Shown here: in pieces, positions 32,234 to 43,851 of the stretch
Layout: the number at the start of each line of letters is the position of its first letter
How positions within the stretch are numbered: the stretch's first letter is position 1
Source: Cercophora sp. LCS_1
Lineage: Eukaryota > Ascomycota > Sordariomycetes > Sordariales > Lasiosphaeriaceae
Direction of reading: 5' to 3'
Length of the DNA: 64,000 nucleotides
Assembly: GCA_036250225.1 (NCBI GenBank)
Contig: JAPZLL010000007.1
Location: 1-64,000 of the forward strand
Position numbers and translations under genes: made by a program
Notes under the pieces: generated by a model
Told to the model about the DNA's origin: nothing
Seen by the model: the letters and a program-made list of their open reading frames with translations, nothing else
The model's database searches: none

Positions 32234-34311
32234 CTAGCGATGCATGGGGTGTTTCGAAAGCAGCACATTTACGCTCTCCCGCGCATTGGGTGTGTTCCAG
32301 ATGCTCTCCTTTCCGCCCCGTCTCCACTCATCCCCGCTGGCATCGCCGGTGCGGGTTGACTCGCCCATCATAACTTCGAGATCTCGCTTTTGCGAGCTCA
32401 GCCAGGTCTTGGTGAAGTTGACAGGGTCTTGACACATGGACATGAGGAAGGTGTGCTTGGCCTTGTGAGTAGCAATCGCCTGGACGAGCACACCAAGATC
32501 CTTGTCCATGTCGGCTACCTTTTTCAGTGCCTGGGCGTACTGCGTGCTGTAGATAAACGGCGCCATCTTGGAACGGAGAGGGTCATCGACCGCGACACGA
32601 ATGTCATAGATGGTCGGCTTAGGATCTTTGTGGAAGTCCTCGTCGACGCGAATAGTGTAGGCGAGCTTAACCGGAGGCAGGGGACGCAGGTGGGGGGTAA
32701 CGTATTCGTTGATGAACGGGATGGAGCCGGCATCCTTTTTGATGAGCTGTGTACTTCCAGTTAGCAAATAAATAAATAAATATATATATAAAATTCGAGT
32801 GGTTGAACGTGCATTTCTGAGGAGGGCATCACAACGAAAGTTGCGCTTCTCTTCGTCTTCGAGGAGGTTTGTGAGCTTGATATACTCCCACAAGGCCATG
32901 ACGGCCTCCTGGCGAGTGGCCTCGCGCATGTCGACGATCTCGGCGAGCTCGTCGCTCAGCTCAAAACGCTCGGGATCTTCATGGCGAAATAGGTTGATAG
33001 TAATGTTAGTATTCTCGTCCCCGTTGCGCTTGAAGGTGAGCTCGTCGAAGTCGGCCATAGCGGGCAAGTTAGACCCTGCCGGTGTCCTATCCGGCTTCTT
33101 CCACTCGACGTTTGTGTCGGCGCTCGGGCGACCAGTTTTGGAACGGTCGTACTCCACTGTCAAAGCCTTGAAGAAGTGCGAGAATCTGTAGCGCTGTCCC
33201 TGCCTGGCAGAAACCGGTTTCGCCTTGCTCTTAGAAGGGCTATCCGTCTCCATCTTATCGGCGTCCAGCTCGCTCACTTTGGGCTCATCTTCCTCTTTGT
33301 CGGTGTCATCTTCGTCGTCAAGGAGGCGACCTTCGATCTTAACCCGGTACGAAGACTCAAGATTGTTGGAGAAGTCGAAACTATCGACGTTCAACCCATT
33401 TGTCTGCCAAAACTGGTCCTCCACGGTGTTCGTGATCCAGATCCGCAACGTCTTGTACCTCTGTTCACATGCGCATGAGAAATCTGCCGGGCTCCCGGGG
33501 CGGACGTTGGGCCTACCTTGGAGTTCCTGCTCACTGTATCCACTATATCCAGCCTCTTGCGCGTCATGGTTGCGTCGAGGCGACGCTCTAGATCGCGGAG
33601 CCTCTTGTAGGCAGTGACAACCTCATCGTCAACAACCGCTTCCTCGATGCCATCGGGAAGGCTCTTGTCCGTTGGCCGTGTGCTCCGCAGCTTGGCGTTG
33701 TGAAGGGCTGTCTTTGCCTGCTCGGCCTGCTGGTTGATCTGCGCCTGCGTCATAGGCACTTGGTGGTGAGGACCGGCCGACATCATGGGGCCTGTGAGGA
33801 AATTTGCGAGGTTAGAGTCTGACAGTTTCTCGACGTGAAAGTGGCGATGCAGAGGAGACTCTTGTGGCTGGCTGTTCTGGCAGTTACGACGTCGCGACGT
33901 AATGTGGCGGCGCGAGCTCTTCGTTACTCCGATGTCTGGCGCAAAGGGTACACTGGTACAAGATAACAGACAGGAGTACGGACTAGATGCTCCACAAGCA
34001 AATCTCGGGAAGAAAAGCGGAGTGTGCCCCGGTCGGTAAGCAGCGCTGGTCAGGGAAGACTGAGTTCGGAGTCGGGGCCGGGGTGGAGGAGCAATGAGGG
34101 GCTCGACGACGTCAGGACGCCGTTGCGCAGGTGGAATTGAATGCAGGCCGGTTCCCAACGGGCCTAACGCCGCGCACCACGCGACATCAGATGAAGCAAA
34201 AGAAAAAGGTTAGCACTCACCAATGCCACCACGCCGTTGTGGGACATGCTGTCCCCCAGTCCTCGGTGGCCCATGTTGTGGTGGTGCGTGTCCACGGTAA
34301 TGGGGCTGCAT
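32234..34311 (-). CDS. SNF12: SWI/SNF-RSC subunit, SNF12/RSC6 type (508 aa)
   Basis: Exons 34221-34311, 33517-33791, 32813-33460, 32234-32746. Exon 1 encodes MQPHYRGHAPPQHG; a 429-nt intron (GTGAGT..CTCTAACC..CACAG) leads to GPMMSAGPHHQ. Conserved parts include KRLRDLERRLDATMTRKRLD, RYKTLRIWITNTVEDQFW, a SWIB domain (MALWEYIKLTNLLEDEEKRNFRCD) and LPPVKLAYTIRVDEDFH. Homologues (human SMARCD, yeast Snf12/Rsc6, fission yeast Ssr3) are core-associated remodeller subunits in the nucleus. The last intron (32747-32812, 66 nt, AT-rich, branch TGCTAAC, acceptor CACAG) has no GT donor in phase; AAT|GCACGT (GC-AG) fits, while retaining it adds 22 hydrophobic residues inside SWIB. The protein is otherwise ordinary. 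Confidence 0.88.
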
Positions 34312-35142
34312 TCTTATTATTGCTGGAACCAGTGCTGGGCCGTCGCAACGTCTGACAGGACTGCTATCGTGCTATCGTTTGACTTTATTGATGGGAGCGG
34401 GGGTTGCCAGCATTGGCGTCTCGGTATGGCAGGCGCGTCGATCGCGTCGTGGTTCTTTCGGACTGGCTAGTTGTGGAGTCGCAGGTCAAAATTCGCTTGG
34501 CCCCTGCGCCGCTTTGCCTCCCCAGATAGGCTGTCTTGGCAGCGCTGATGCAGATTTGACCCTGGATCATGTGACCCGCCACCTTCAACCGAGCCCGGGT
34601 TTACCAGACCACATGCCAGCTTGCCAGGAACCTAAACTGGGGATCATAAGACATCGGGCTATGCTAGGTCTCAAGTGGCTCATGAGTACCTCAATTCGTC
34701 GCCCTTCTCAAGTTTACTTGTTGAACTTGCACAACAGCCATTACAAACGATTTTGGCGCGTTCACTACAGAAAACGCCCTTTGAGCCAAGATGTTCCAGC
34801 TTGAAGTGTTCATCAACTAAGTCCTTATAGTTCCATTTGAGGCTCTTTGGCGTATATGGAACTTCAACATCTGTCAACAACTCTCGCTAGCTCGTGGGTA
34901 GTTCCCAACGCCTGCAATACCTTCAAAGGGTTCGATTGGTGAAAGTGTCTGCGGAGGCAGGTTTCAATCCCTAGAGAGCTCCTTCCCAAGAACGGCAACG
35001 GGCCATAATGGCAGGTTCTTCCCAGAGGGACAAACCGGTGGATAGATGGCAGCCAGTGCAAGGATTCACACTTTTCCAACTTCTCCGTTGTATGATACTC
35101 TGAGATCATTGCTACCCACATCTCGCATATCTTCAACCCACG
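34312..35142. promoter_or_regulatory. Divergent promoter region, SNF12-type / HET gene
   Basis: An 831-bp spacer between divergent starts; short frames only. Confidence 0.45.
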
Positions 35143-37104
35143 ATGCGGCTCCTCAACACCGACTCCTTCGAGCTGGAGGAGTTCACAGATGTGCAGAACA
35201 GGCCGCCCTACGCCATTCTGTCACATACATGGCGGGACGCAGAGATCACCTTCGGCAATTACGTTGGCGGCCAACATGGCTCAGAGGCTGGTTACGACAA
35301 GATACGCGGCAGCTGCACACTGGCTGCGTCTGAAGGCTTTCGCTACATTTGGATTGATACTTGCTGCGTTGACCAGTCATCGAGCGCCGAGCTATCCGAA
35401 AGTATCAACTCTATGTTTGAGTTCTATCACAAGGCGGCTGTTTGCTATGCTTACCTCAGCGACGTTCAAAGCTCGGAAGATCTGGAGAAAAGCCGCTGGT
35501 TTACTCGCGGGTGGACCCTCCAGGAACTCATCGCCCCTTCCGAAGTTGTCTTTCTGTCAGCCGACTGGACCGAGATCGGCACCAAGCACTCGCTCTGCGA
35601 CGTCGTATCCAGAATCACCAGAATCGACGAACGAGTTCTCAGGGATGGTGATTGGTCCGGTTACACAGTGGCACAGAAGATGTCATGGGCTGCAGGGCGC
35701 CGAACGACTCGGCTGGAGGACGAAGCATACTGCATCATGGGACTTTTCGATGTCAACATGCCTTTGCTCTACGGAGAAGGGCGCAAGGCGTTTATACGTC
35801 TGCAGCAAGAGATTCTGAAGGCCACGAACGACCAATCTCTGTTCGCCTGGGCTTGTGACAACCCGGATCTACCGCGCCTGGAGACTTCAGGGCTGATGGC
35901 AAAAACACCCGACGTGTTCAAATGTGCTTCTCATGTGCGGCCACTGGATCCAGAAACCGACCATGAGAGCGTATTCGAAGTTGTCAACCAACTCGTCAGA
36001 ATCACGCTCCCAGTCGTCCAAGAGATCAAAGGATTAAAACTACGTCTACTGACAACCACACCGCCGACTCATCAGATCCTTGAGATACAATCCGATCAGG
36101 TGGCAAGTGGTGATAGACTTGTCAAAAGGGGGGCTTCAGCCGATTCCCAAATTTGGGGGGAGCGTCCGAGGACGTCCTCTGCTCCAGAAAAGCGGCCCCA
36201 AATTGTAATTGAGGTGGAAGACGACGACTCCAGGACCCTGGTTCATCGTCCTGATGCCAGCGATGATCCAGCCCCATCGACGGAGATGTTGCCGAATCCC
36301 TGTGGCTGTCTCGAAGGTCCTCCTGGCTAGTGCCTGTACATCTACGAGCCCGCCATCATTGTCCCCCTCCGTTGTCAAATCGATGGCCATCCAATTGGTA
36401 TCCTTCTTTCTAAGCATCGCACCAAACACGATGGAAGCCCCAAGGAGCTTCAGCGTCTGCATAGACCTTCCATCATAACCCTGGATCATGTTCTCGATTC
36501 CGATCTCTGGGTTCCAATGACCAAGTATGTCACGATGACTGCTTCCCACAACACCTGCACGCCTCGAAGCTCTTTGACTTTACTGCCAAAACACATGCGG
36601 TGGCCCGAGATTCGTGCGGGAAACCTCATCTCGAGTGGCTACACTATCGATAGTGATTACATGATTGGATGGGAGTTCAACAAAAGCCGGTCTGCATTTA
36701 TTCCGTGCTCTTTGCGGTTGGTGAAGCCCTTCGTGCTTGCGTATCATCAGACGGGCGACGACACTACTCATCGGACCTTTTCATTCAACATCACAAGCCT
36801 GGAAGATGACGAGCTGCTTTGTCACGTTGAAGTTTACAGCGACAACCCTGCCAAGATCTTGGAGTACGACACGTACTCGTTCGACCTGGTGCAGGTGCGA
36901 CGAGCGCAAGTGTCGTTGAGAAACGGAGACGGACTGGTCGCGGTGTACCGAGAGGCCTCAGACAGACCGTTTGTGAGCTTATCTATAGAGCCTTTAGTGA
37001 AAAACAGATTTCTTATTGAGGCGGTTGACGAATGTGCAGTGGTTGCGCAGGGTCAGGAAATGGGCCAGGAGAAGGGTTACAGTGATGAGGGTTGTTCCAA
37101 CTGA
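35143..37104 (+). pseudogene. HET-domain protein gene with internal TAG
   Basis: Residues 1-250 are a full HET domain: MRLLNT, YAILSHTW, GYDKIRGSC, YIWIDTCCVDQSSSAELSES, YAYLSDV, SRWFTRGWTLQELIAP and EDEAYCIMGLFDVNMPLLYGEG. HET proteins trigger vegetative incompatibility and cell death in filamentous fungi. The first frame ends at TAG 36328-36330 (395 aa). The same frame then reads on, with family-like C-terminal sequence (IVPLRCQIDGHPIGILL, HRPSIITLD, FSFNITSLEDDELLCHVEVY), to a stop at 37102-37104. So it is either a nonsense-broken gene or has an unrecognised intron; a 126-nt phase-0 candidate 36205-36330 (GTAATT..GGCTAG) would remove the stop but lacks a good branch site. The truncated form would still hold the whole HET domain. 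Confidence 0.75.
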
Positions 37105-37548
37105 GATGGAGTAGTAGTATTGGTATCTTGTGTGGCCACCCCTACATAGGTAGAATCCTTAGTATAACATTAAAACGACCATGCAAGGTTGTGGCAAGAA
37201 CACACCATTCACCACAATCACCAGGCCCAGCAATTCTGCGAGCGAGGGGATAGGTATACAGAGAATCGAATGCAGAGCTCCGTTCAAATGTTGCTCCAAG
37301 GTGCAAAACTTTGTTCTGCTAGGCCAGCACAGCATCAGTGTCTGATGCCTTGGGTGAGGTGGTCCAAAGCGATGCACTCGACACCTGGATTTCTGATTTG
37401 TGCGTTGAATATATGCCTCAATACATTGCACAAGCGTGTTGATACTTCCCTGGTGAAGAGCGGGCATCTCAACTTCTCTCGGAACCGATTCGGTCAGTCC
37501 TGACCCAGGGTTGACGATGCATCCCGAAATACGAAACCCACACTTCCA
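37105..37548. other. Intergenic between convergent genes
   Basis: Shared 3' region of the HET and AT-hook genes; nothing recognised. Confidence 0.5.
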
Positions 37549-39387
37549 TCACTTCCGAATCATCTTCAACAGCGGAGCGATCCTCGACTTCTTGCTCAGT
37601 CCGACCCGGTACAGCGGTTTCATCCCCGCAGCAGGAGAAGAAGCAGCAGTTGGTTTGACCTCCTTCTTCACGGCCTCCTCCGCTTTGGGTGGCGGGGCTT
37701 GCTCTACCTTTTTGACTGGTGAATTCTCCTTCGTTTCCTCGTTATTATCATAATCGTTATCATCATCATCTTCGTCACTCGCGTTGATCTCCACGGTAGA
37801 AGGCCGAGGGTTCCGCGATATTTCCGTCAAAGGTGGAGCGGACTTGTTTTCCTTCGCCTCGTCATCTAGAATGTATTCTGGAGATTTGGGGGCCGCCACG
37901 CCCTTCTTCTTTCGGCCCTTCTTCCCCGGTTTTGCCGTTGAGGCTGGGAGAGCATCGTCTCCTTGGACGGGGTTCTCTTGTTCGGTGGTGTCTGGTTGCG
38001 GGACCACGACGGATTTGCGGGGCCGGCCGCGTCCCCTCTTTGTCGGAGCCGGGGTTGTGACTTCCGGGACGTCCTCGGGAATCTCGGCCGGGGCTTCGAA
38101 CTGGGTTTCTTCTACGACACTTTCCGAGGATTTGGGTTCTTTCTTTTTGCGACCGCGCTTCTTTTTGGGTTCAGGGACTGGTGGCGACTCGAGGGGAGCT
38201 TGGACGACTTCTGTGGTTGTGTCGACGACATCAGTCTCTTGGACTTGGTACGTGTCCTCTTGTTCTTGTTCCTCAACCTGTTCGCCGCCTTGGTCCGCTG
38301 AAACCTCCACCTCGACATAGGTAACCCGTCCCCCACTTCTCCGTCTCTTCGCGCTTCCTCCCAAGTCATCTTCTTCCCCTTGCACACTTCTCCTCTCCCT
38401 CGGCCCCGTATCTTCAGATATTACATCAGGCGAGGACTGTAAAGGTTCCGGCCCGGCTCTTCTCCTAGAAGAGGCATACTGGCTTGGCGTAGAATACGGG
38501 ATTGTCGTCGCACCGCTAGACCTCTGCAATGGCCCCGGAAGAGAGGGTTCCGGCTCCGATGACAGATTAACTAACTGATATTGCTCCTTTTGGCTCGCCG
38601 TCAGCGCGCTTGGCGTCACATACAACGCCGGACCCGTTTCCGCTATCATCGAGTCGGAACCCAAGCTATCGCCGCTCCTCCTAGACTTGCTCGTTGATGA
38701 CACAGACTCCTCGACTGGCGGAACGAGCAGGATTGGACTAGAACCCCGCGATCGAGTCGTCATACTGCTGGGAGTTGCCCTCTTTACCTTCTTCTTGGTC
38801 TTTGCGGGCGACGGATCGACTGTGCTGGGAAAGTCATATGGGTCTTGCGTCGGCGGCATCCCGTCACTGGCGACGCTTCCTGACGGCTGGGTGGCCCTTT
38901 TACGCTTCCCATACGTTCTCGCAACTTTGGAGAGCGCTCCCATTGCGGCCGGAGGACTGCTGCTCGGGACATCCCACGGGTCGCTAGCAGCATCCCTGCT
39001 AGGGGTTGTAACCTGGGTGAGCGTCAAGTCGATTACATCCCGTTTGCGCGCCATTTTAGGGTTTCTTAGTGGAGACGTAACCGACGTGAGTGACGGGGTG
39101 GCTTTGGATTGCGGTGGGGGCTTTCCCGGGGAGAGCTCTTTAACTGGCGGGGGGACAACATCGTGGCTGGCGTTAGCAACAGCACGAATGTCATCGTATA
39201 TGCGCTGGAAGACGGCTGGATCTGTCGACTTGAGGCTGCTAGCATTGGTGTCGGTTTGGTCGCGTGTCTGCTCGATCGCGTCGGGCGCGTCGGGGATTGC
39301 GTGGTACAGGAAGTCTTCAGATCTGTCCTTAACAGGACTAAAGTCGCTCTCGTCCTCGGAGTCTAGAATTTCGTTTCTGGACGACAT
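37549..39387 (-). CDS. AT-hook protein with SUMO-interaction-like motif (612 aa)
   Basis: A single long exon. The protein is highly charged and disordered. Three basic AT-hook-like cores lie at about residues 407-416 (KKRGRKKK), 449-458 (KRGRGRPRK, the classic GRP form) and 486-494 (GKKGRKKK), suited to binding the minor groove of AT-rich DNA. RKRDVIDLTL at about 114-123 is a good SUMO-interaction motif. An acidic run (SDEDDDDNDYDNN) precedes a compact basic C-terminus, LYRVGLSKKSRIAPLLKMIRK, which looks conserved and may be the only folded part. Nuclear chromatin role inferred; no family name recalled. A two-unit telomere-like sequence lies about 140 bp upstream of the start. Confidence 0.8.
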   Translation of the reverse strand: MSSRNEILDSEDESDFSPVKDRSEDFLYHAIPDAPDAIEQTRDQTDTNASSLKSTDPAVFQRIYDDIRAVANASHDVVPPPVKELSPGKPPPQSKATPSLTSVTSPLRNPKMARKRDVIDLTLTQVTTPSRDAASDPWDVPSSSPPAAMGALSKVARTYGKRKRATQPSGSVASDGMPPTQDPYDFPSTVDPSPAKTKKKVKRATPSSMTTRSRGSSPILLVPPVEESVSSTSKSRRSGDSLGSDSMIAETGPALYVTPSALTASQKEQYQLVNLSSEPEPSLPGPLQRSSGATTIPYSTPSQYASSRRRAGPEPLQSSPDVISEDTGPRERRSVQGEEDDLGGSAKRRRSGGRVTYVEVEVSADQGGEQVEEQEQEDTYQVQETDVVDTTTEVVQAPLESPPVPEPKKKRGRKKKEPKSSESVVEETQFEAPAEIPEDVPEVTTPAPTKRGRGRPRKSVVVPQPDTTEQENPVQGDDALPASTAKPGKKGRKKKGVAAPKSPEYILDDEAKENKSAPPLTEISRNPRPSTVEINASDEDDDDNDYDNNEETKENSPVKKVEQAPPPKAEEAVKKEVKPTAASSPAAGMKPLYRVGLSKKSRIAPLLKMIRK

Positions 39388-39527
39388 TTTGAGCAGGTCA
39401 AGGCGTGTTGCGGGGGCGTGTCGCGGGGCCGAATGACGGAAAGTTGCGGTTGGGATAAGTTGCCGACGCGTCAGGATTTTGGCGCGATGTCATGTGCCTC
39501 AGATATTCGACATCGAGCGCGAAGAGT

Positions 39528-39541
39528 ACCCTAACCCTAAC
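39528..39541. promoter_or_regulatory. Telobox-like CCCTAACCCTAAC in AT-hook gene promoter
   Basis: Two tandem units of the fungal telomere repeat (TTAGGG on the other strand) about 140 bp upstream of the AT-hook gene. In other fungi such interstitial boxes bind Tbf1/Teb1-type factors in promoters; here the role is inferred from position only. Confidence 0.5.
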
Positions 39542-39802
39542 AATCCGATGTGCCTCACTCTGAAAGAAGAACCTCCCAAAAGCTTTAGATCAGGTTTCAT
39601 AACAAGTCGAAACATATTCGAAGTCTACTAGTTCCCTTGCATGCCCAAGTATGATCGATGCAAGCATTTCTCATGCTCTAGGAAGACAGGGGGCAACCCG
39701 AGCGAAGGGAGAAGGCGGGGCGGGAGAAAACACTCTATTCCACCCCACCATTGGCCCGCAAAAATTGATGTCGATATTAGGCAGCAAAAAATCAAAAGGA
39801 AA

Positions 39803-39884
39803 CTCGGATACGGGGAGTCGAACCCCGGGCTGCTGAGGCACTCAATGTTGAGAGTCAGCGATGTTACCGCTACACCATACCCGA
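39803..39884 (-). tRNA. tRNA-Glu (CTC) with 11-nt intron
   Basis: The minus strand folds as a full cloverleaf. The 7-bp acceptor is TCGGGTA/TATCCGA, the T-arm CGGGG-TTCGACT-CCCCG is perfect, the D-arm region is TGGTGTAGCGGTAAC, and the anticodon stem is GCTGA/TCAGC. The loop reads C-T-CTC-A, then an 11-nt intron ACATTGAGTGC after position 37, then C. Anticodon CTC reads GAG; the body matches eukaryotic tRNA-Glu. Mature length about 71 nt before CCA addition. Confidence 0.93.
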
Positions 39885-42800
39885 TGAATCGTGTATGATC
39901 CCGATCTTGATGGTGGTTTGAGCGGAAACAGCACTTATGTTCTCCAATCGTTTACACCTCCTGCTGGGACAGCGTCACAGCGTACCGAGGGTTGTTGCAC
40001 CGAAAGCGTTCCCTGTGATGATACCAAAGCACTTGGTGACTATTCTGGAAAGAAGATATTACTCCCCAATGCCCAAGCCACACCGTACGTCGAAAATCCG
40101 GCCTCTATCCCACTATACACACAATTTCTATCCGGTAAAAACAGCCAAGACAGCATCCGACGTCGATGGCTCTAACTCGTGTGGAATTCGTATGCTGCAT
40201 CTACAAGGGTTGGTTCGCAACTACCGATGCAGTGGTGGCGGCCCGAGGGCTTGCTCCATTTCCGAGAAAAAGAAATGAACCCGCATGTTGACCCCCAACT
40301 TTGGGCTTTAGGTACGATTGTGGTGATGACCGATGAATTACTAAATACCCACAAATCGTGAGCGGAATGTTGAAGGGGTTCCAACACCAAGTTGCAACAA
40401 ATACTTCTTAGACGTTACACTGTGCTCTCGCCCTTTGCTCGGAACCCCCCTTGGAGTCTTGGCCATCAAGGGCCCACCACATCGTGAAAGGAAGCTTCGA
40501 CCCTCCTAGTATACAGTGCCAAACAGCAAACCTCAAAAGTAGTGTGTGGCTTGCATGGTAAGAACGCAGTCAACGGGCAGCCTTGCCTATGGTGTGCGGC
40601 TGTCTTTGGAGCCGCCGCCGCCCTCTCCCAATGAGGCCCAATGCATGTGCGCGGGCCTGGACAGCGTGGTTTCGTTCCCGGGCACCGGGCACTAAGTATC
40701 GGACGCGGCTACTCAGCGCTGGTATGCAGACGAACACTGGGCGAATCGCTCCGAAAGTCTCCGGCAACTACGCGTCCCAACAATGATGCGGCATGGAGAC
40801 GGGTCTCATACGGTCCGTTACCTGGGAAAAAGAGCAGCTCGCTAGAGACGCCCACATGCATGTCGGCATCCCAAATGGGCGTCAACTCTGCTGCGGTTGT
40901 GCCTGCCGCTGTTACAGCCGTGATTGGTAGGTTTCCAGGAAGTGTGAGTGATGGTGATACAGCACAGAAGGATGGCATACTAGGCCGACGCCTGCTTTGC
41001 GGCCTAGGCTGCCAGGCCCGCTCACTCCAGACGCGGACAAGTGAAAAGGTGCCGCGATGAACTCTTGTGCAACAATGAAGGACACCAGGATTCGATGGTA
41101 ACAAGGTGCGTCTGCCATTGACGACCCAGCGAATGGCAACCGTCAACAGAGAAATTGTAAACGGCACTTGCCAGTTTCAGGCAGGTGATTGAATAGTGGT
41201 TCCTTGGGGAGAGACAACAGCCCACTGAGGACAAGTCAGGCGACCTTGCGCGCTTCATAAACCAGATGCCCTACGCTCAAGGACAATTCAGAGAAATGAA
41301 GGAGAACAGAAGAGGGGGCTCTGCAGGGGGCGGGTATTGATAAGGTAAACCTCGCACACCGTGTCTCTTCAAAATGGCGCACCGTTGACGGCCAGCTCTT
41401 CCAGGAGGGTTGATTATGAAAAGCCAGACTCCCCGTGGCGTCAAGCCTTCAAAAGACGCGTCGATGAAGCTCCAATCGCGGAGCAGGCTTGTGTTGCACA
41501 ACTTTCAGGGATCAGAAAGATCAGGTCCGACTCGAGTTCTCGAAGTGATGACTGCGAAGCGCCCATGGACTCCTCGCTCCCCGTGAAGCCCGTGAGGTTG
41601 CCTGCGTCACCCGTGAGACCCAAAGCCTGTAGATGTGAATGAGGAACAAGTGAGAGGGCAATGAGTTGAGTCGGCGAACTCAGTGCAGTTCGCACTGAGG
41701 TCAGCGCGAGCGACGTGTCTATCGACAACCAACAAGACAGCAACAAAAATAGATGACGGCGAGTAGGAGACATTCGACATCTAGTGGGCGTGGGTCCTAG
41801 ACCGTGGCGAGCACTGGAATACCTAGGTAACGAGGCCAGGGATTGGAAGTTGGGAAGTCTGACAAAGGAACTACAGAGTCCCAGAACGGCCAACCGCAGG
41901 GTTGCACTGCTTCTTACTCTGCGGAAGCCACGAATGGGATTGAATCCATCCATGTTGTCTCTTGCAGCATCCTCTGAGGCGTCTTCGAATTGTGGCCGTC
42001 ACGAGGCGCTCAGGGGGCTGCCCTGGATGTCGAGAAAGTGGAGGGGCAGGAGCGGTGACAGGACCGTGACCGCGCGCGCATGCAGGCTGGAGGCCTGTCC
42101 TCTTCCTGTCGCGTCGGATGGACGAGGGAAGAAGAGGCGGGGAATCTATTGTTCGGAAAGTGGGCCGAGGAGTAAAATGGAAGGGCGGGCATGGGCTGAG
42201 CGGGCGGAACGGCGCCGTGGAGGGCCCCTTCCATAACGGCTTCCACGGGTGGGTCGATGGCGCAAAGGGCGACCAGGGCTGAGGCGCGAGACAACAGATT
42301 CGGCACTGTGCGTGTGCGCCATCACTGCCCGCGCAGCAGGCCCCACTGGCCTGCTCTTGCACCTCCGAAGCGAAGAGCGAAGCGAGGTGCGAGTCAGCCA
42401 TCTGCCCCTCCTTTGTCCATGATTCGATTCTGGGGCGGAAAACGTTTCTTTTTGAGCCTCAACTCCAATTGCAAGAGGCGGCTTGGTATCATTTTTCCTG
42501 TCTGAAAGTTCGTGCAACGTCGGCTCCCGCCTAGCCTCCGCGGCCCGTCTCACGCGCAGCACCAACTCGTAGACTCGTGCCCGGTTGGCGTCCTAAGACA
42601 ACGGCTTTCAGGTTGTCATCCGCGGTGGGGACATAATACGTAACAGCGGGCAGATACAGTAGTGTCCGATTCGCTGTAGCCATAGCAAGCACCTTGCTAG
42701 CCGGCTCGCATCAGGTGCGCTCTCCAGATGCGGTTGAGCGGCAATGGAGAGTCAGCAATGAGGACGTGTTGGAGCTCAGAGACGCGCCGAGGTTAGCTGG

Positions 42801-43851
42801 TGCTATGCAGCATCTGTCAGTTCTCATCTTTCACCGCGCAACAGGGCAGCTTCAGATTGCGTCCTTGCGTCTCGAGCATGCTCCCGGCCCTGTCATTCTA
42901 ATTTTGCCACAACCTCGTTGGGTCGCGCCCGGGCCAGTGCAAAGAGGTGAGCAGGGGAAGAGCACTCAACTGAACGGGGCGCTTTCCCTCTCTAATTCCC
43001 CGACCCAACTCTTCGTTTTCTGGAACTGACATGAGCCTTGGCGCAACAAGCCGGGGTCTTTTGGGAGAACCAGCGCCGCATGTCTAGGTCCCACTGACCA
43101 CATTGTACAGAGAGACAGTCATGGTTTTGGTCAAGTGTCTCTTAACAACGCGGGGTTACGCCACCAAACAGCAAACCTGAAGCAAGAACAATACGCCCAC
43201 TCTCCAGGACACATGCTCTTAGTGTGCGGCGCTCATTCCAGCCTAGAACGGCGATCGGAAACAACGCCACATCGAATTGTATCCTGGCAGACTGTCTGTC
43301 CGCACACCCCCTGGTCCTGCATGGGCAAGGTAGGGGTCTGTCAACCACTGCCCCGGCAGCTCACCCGGCCCTTGTTCCCCACGAGACGAAACTCACTACT
43401 TATACCTCGAACAATGTGGCAGACACTTTTGAGCCGGGCCAGGCTGACACGTGGGTGGTCGGTCGAGTGAATTACAGGCTAGCGCAGTGACAGTCTGCCG
43501 TCACCGTCAAGGTCTGCTTCAACTGCAGGTAAGATGAAGCTCTCGGCCCTCCACGTCCAAAGGTGAGGTACATATAGATATATTATGTCCAGCTGCAGGT
43601 CGATCCTGTTGCTTTCCCACACACACAGCAACCGCATACCACCCACCCACCACCCCTGGCCCTTCATCTACCGCCGCATTCCATCTCAACTACACATATA
43701 AGACAGAACACAGTTCCACTGCCAGTGATTGACCTTTCCTGTGGCTTCACTACCGTCCCTCCGACCCCAAAGCCGCTTCACTGCCAGCGGGCAGCTCCTC
43801 TCCCAACACCAAACAATACCCTATCTTATCCCCTCAAGAAAACGTGCAACC
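39885..43851. other. Long intergenic region, no firm gene
   Basis: Nearly 4 kb with only short overlapping frames. One possible small secreted protein is listed separately (41441-41773). GC-rich antisense-like frames at 42.0-42.6 kb have no recognisable motif. The last about 350 bp should hold the promoter of the second cysteine-motif gene. Confidence 0.5.
41441..41773 (-). CDS. Possible small secreted protein (110 aa), weak
   Basis: The frame from ATG 41773 begins MSPTRRHLFLLLSCWLSI, a plausible signal peptide (basic start, Leu-rich core, cleavage near SLA-LTS). The remaining about 85 residues are Ser/Leu/Thr-rich with few Cys. No homologous family recognised, and the frame extends upstream without interruption to 41953, so it may be chance. 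Confidence 0.25.
   Translation of the reverse strand: MSPTRRHLFLLLSCWLSIDTSLALTSVRTALSSPTQLIALSLVPHSHLQALGLTGDAGNLTGFTGSEESMGASQSSLRELESDLIFLIPESCATQACSAIGASSTRLLKA

Noticed and set aside
35143..39387. HET gene plus AT-hook gene as a defence-like island
   Set aside because: They are convergent and unrelated in family; nothing in the sequence links them beyond being neighbours.
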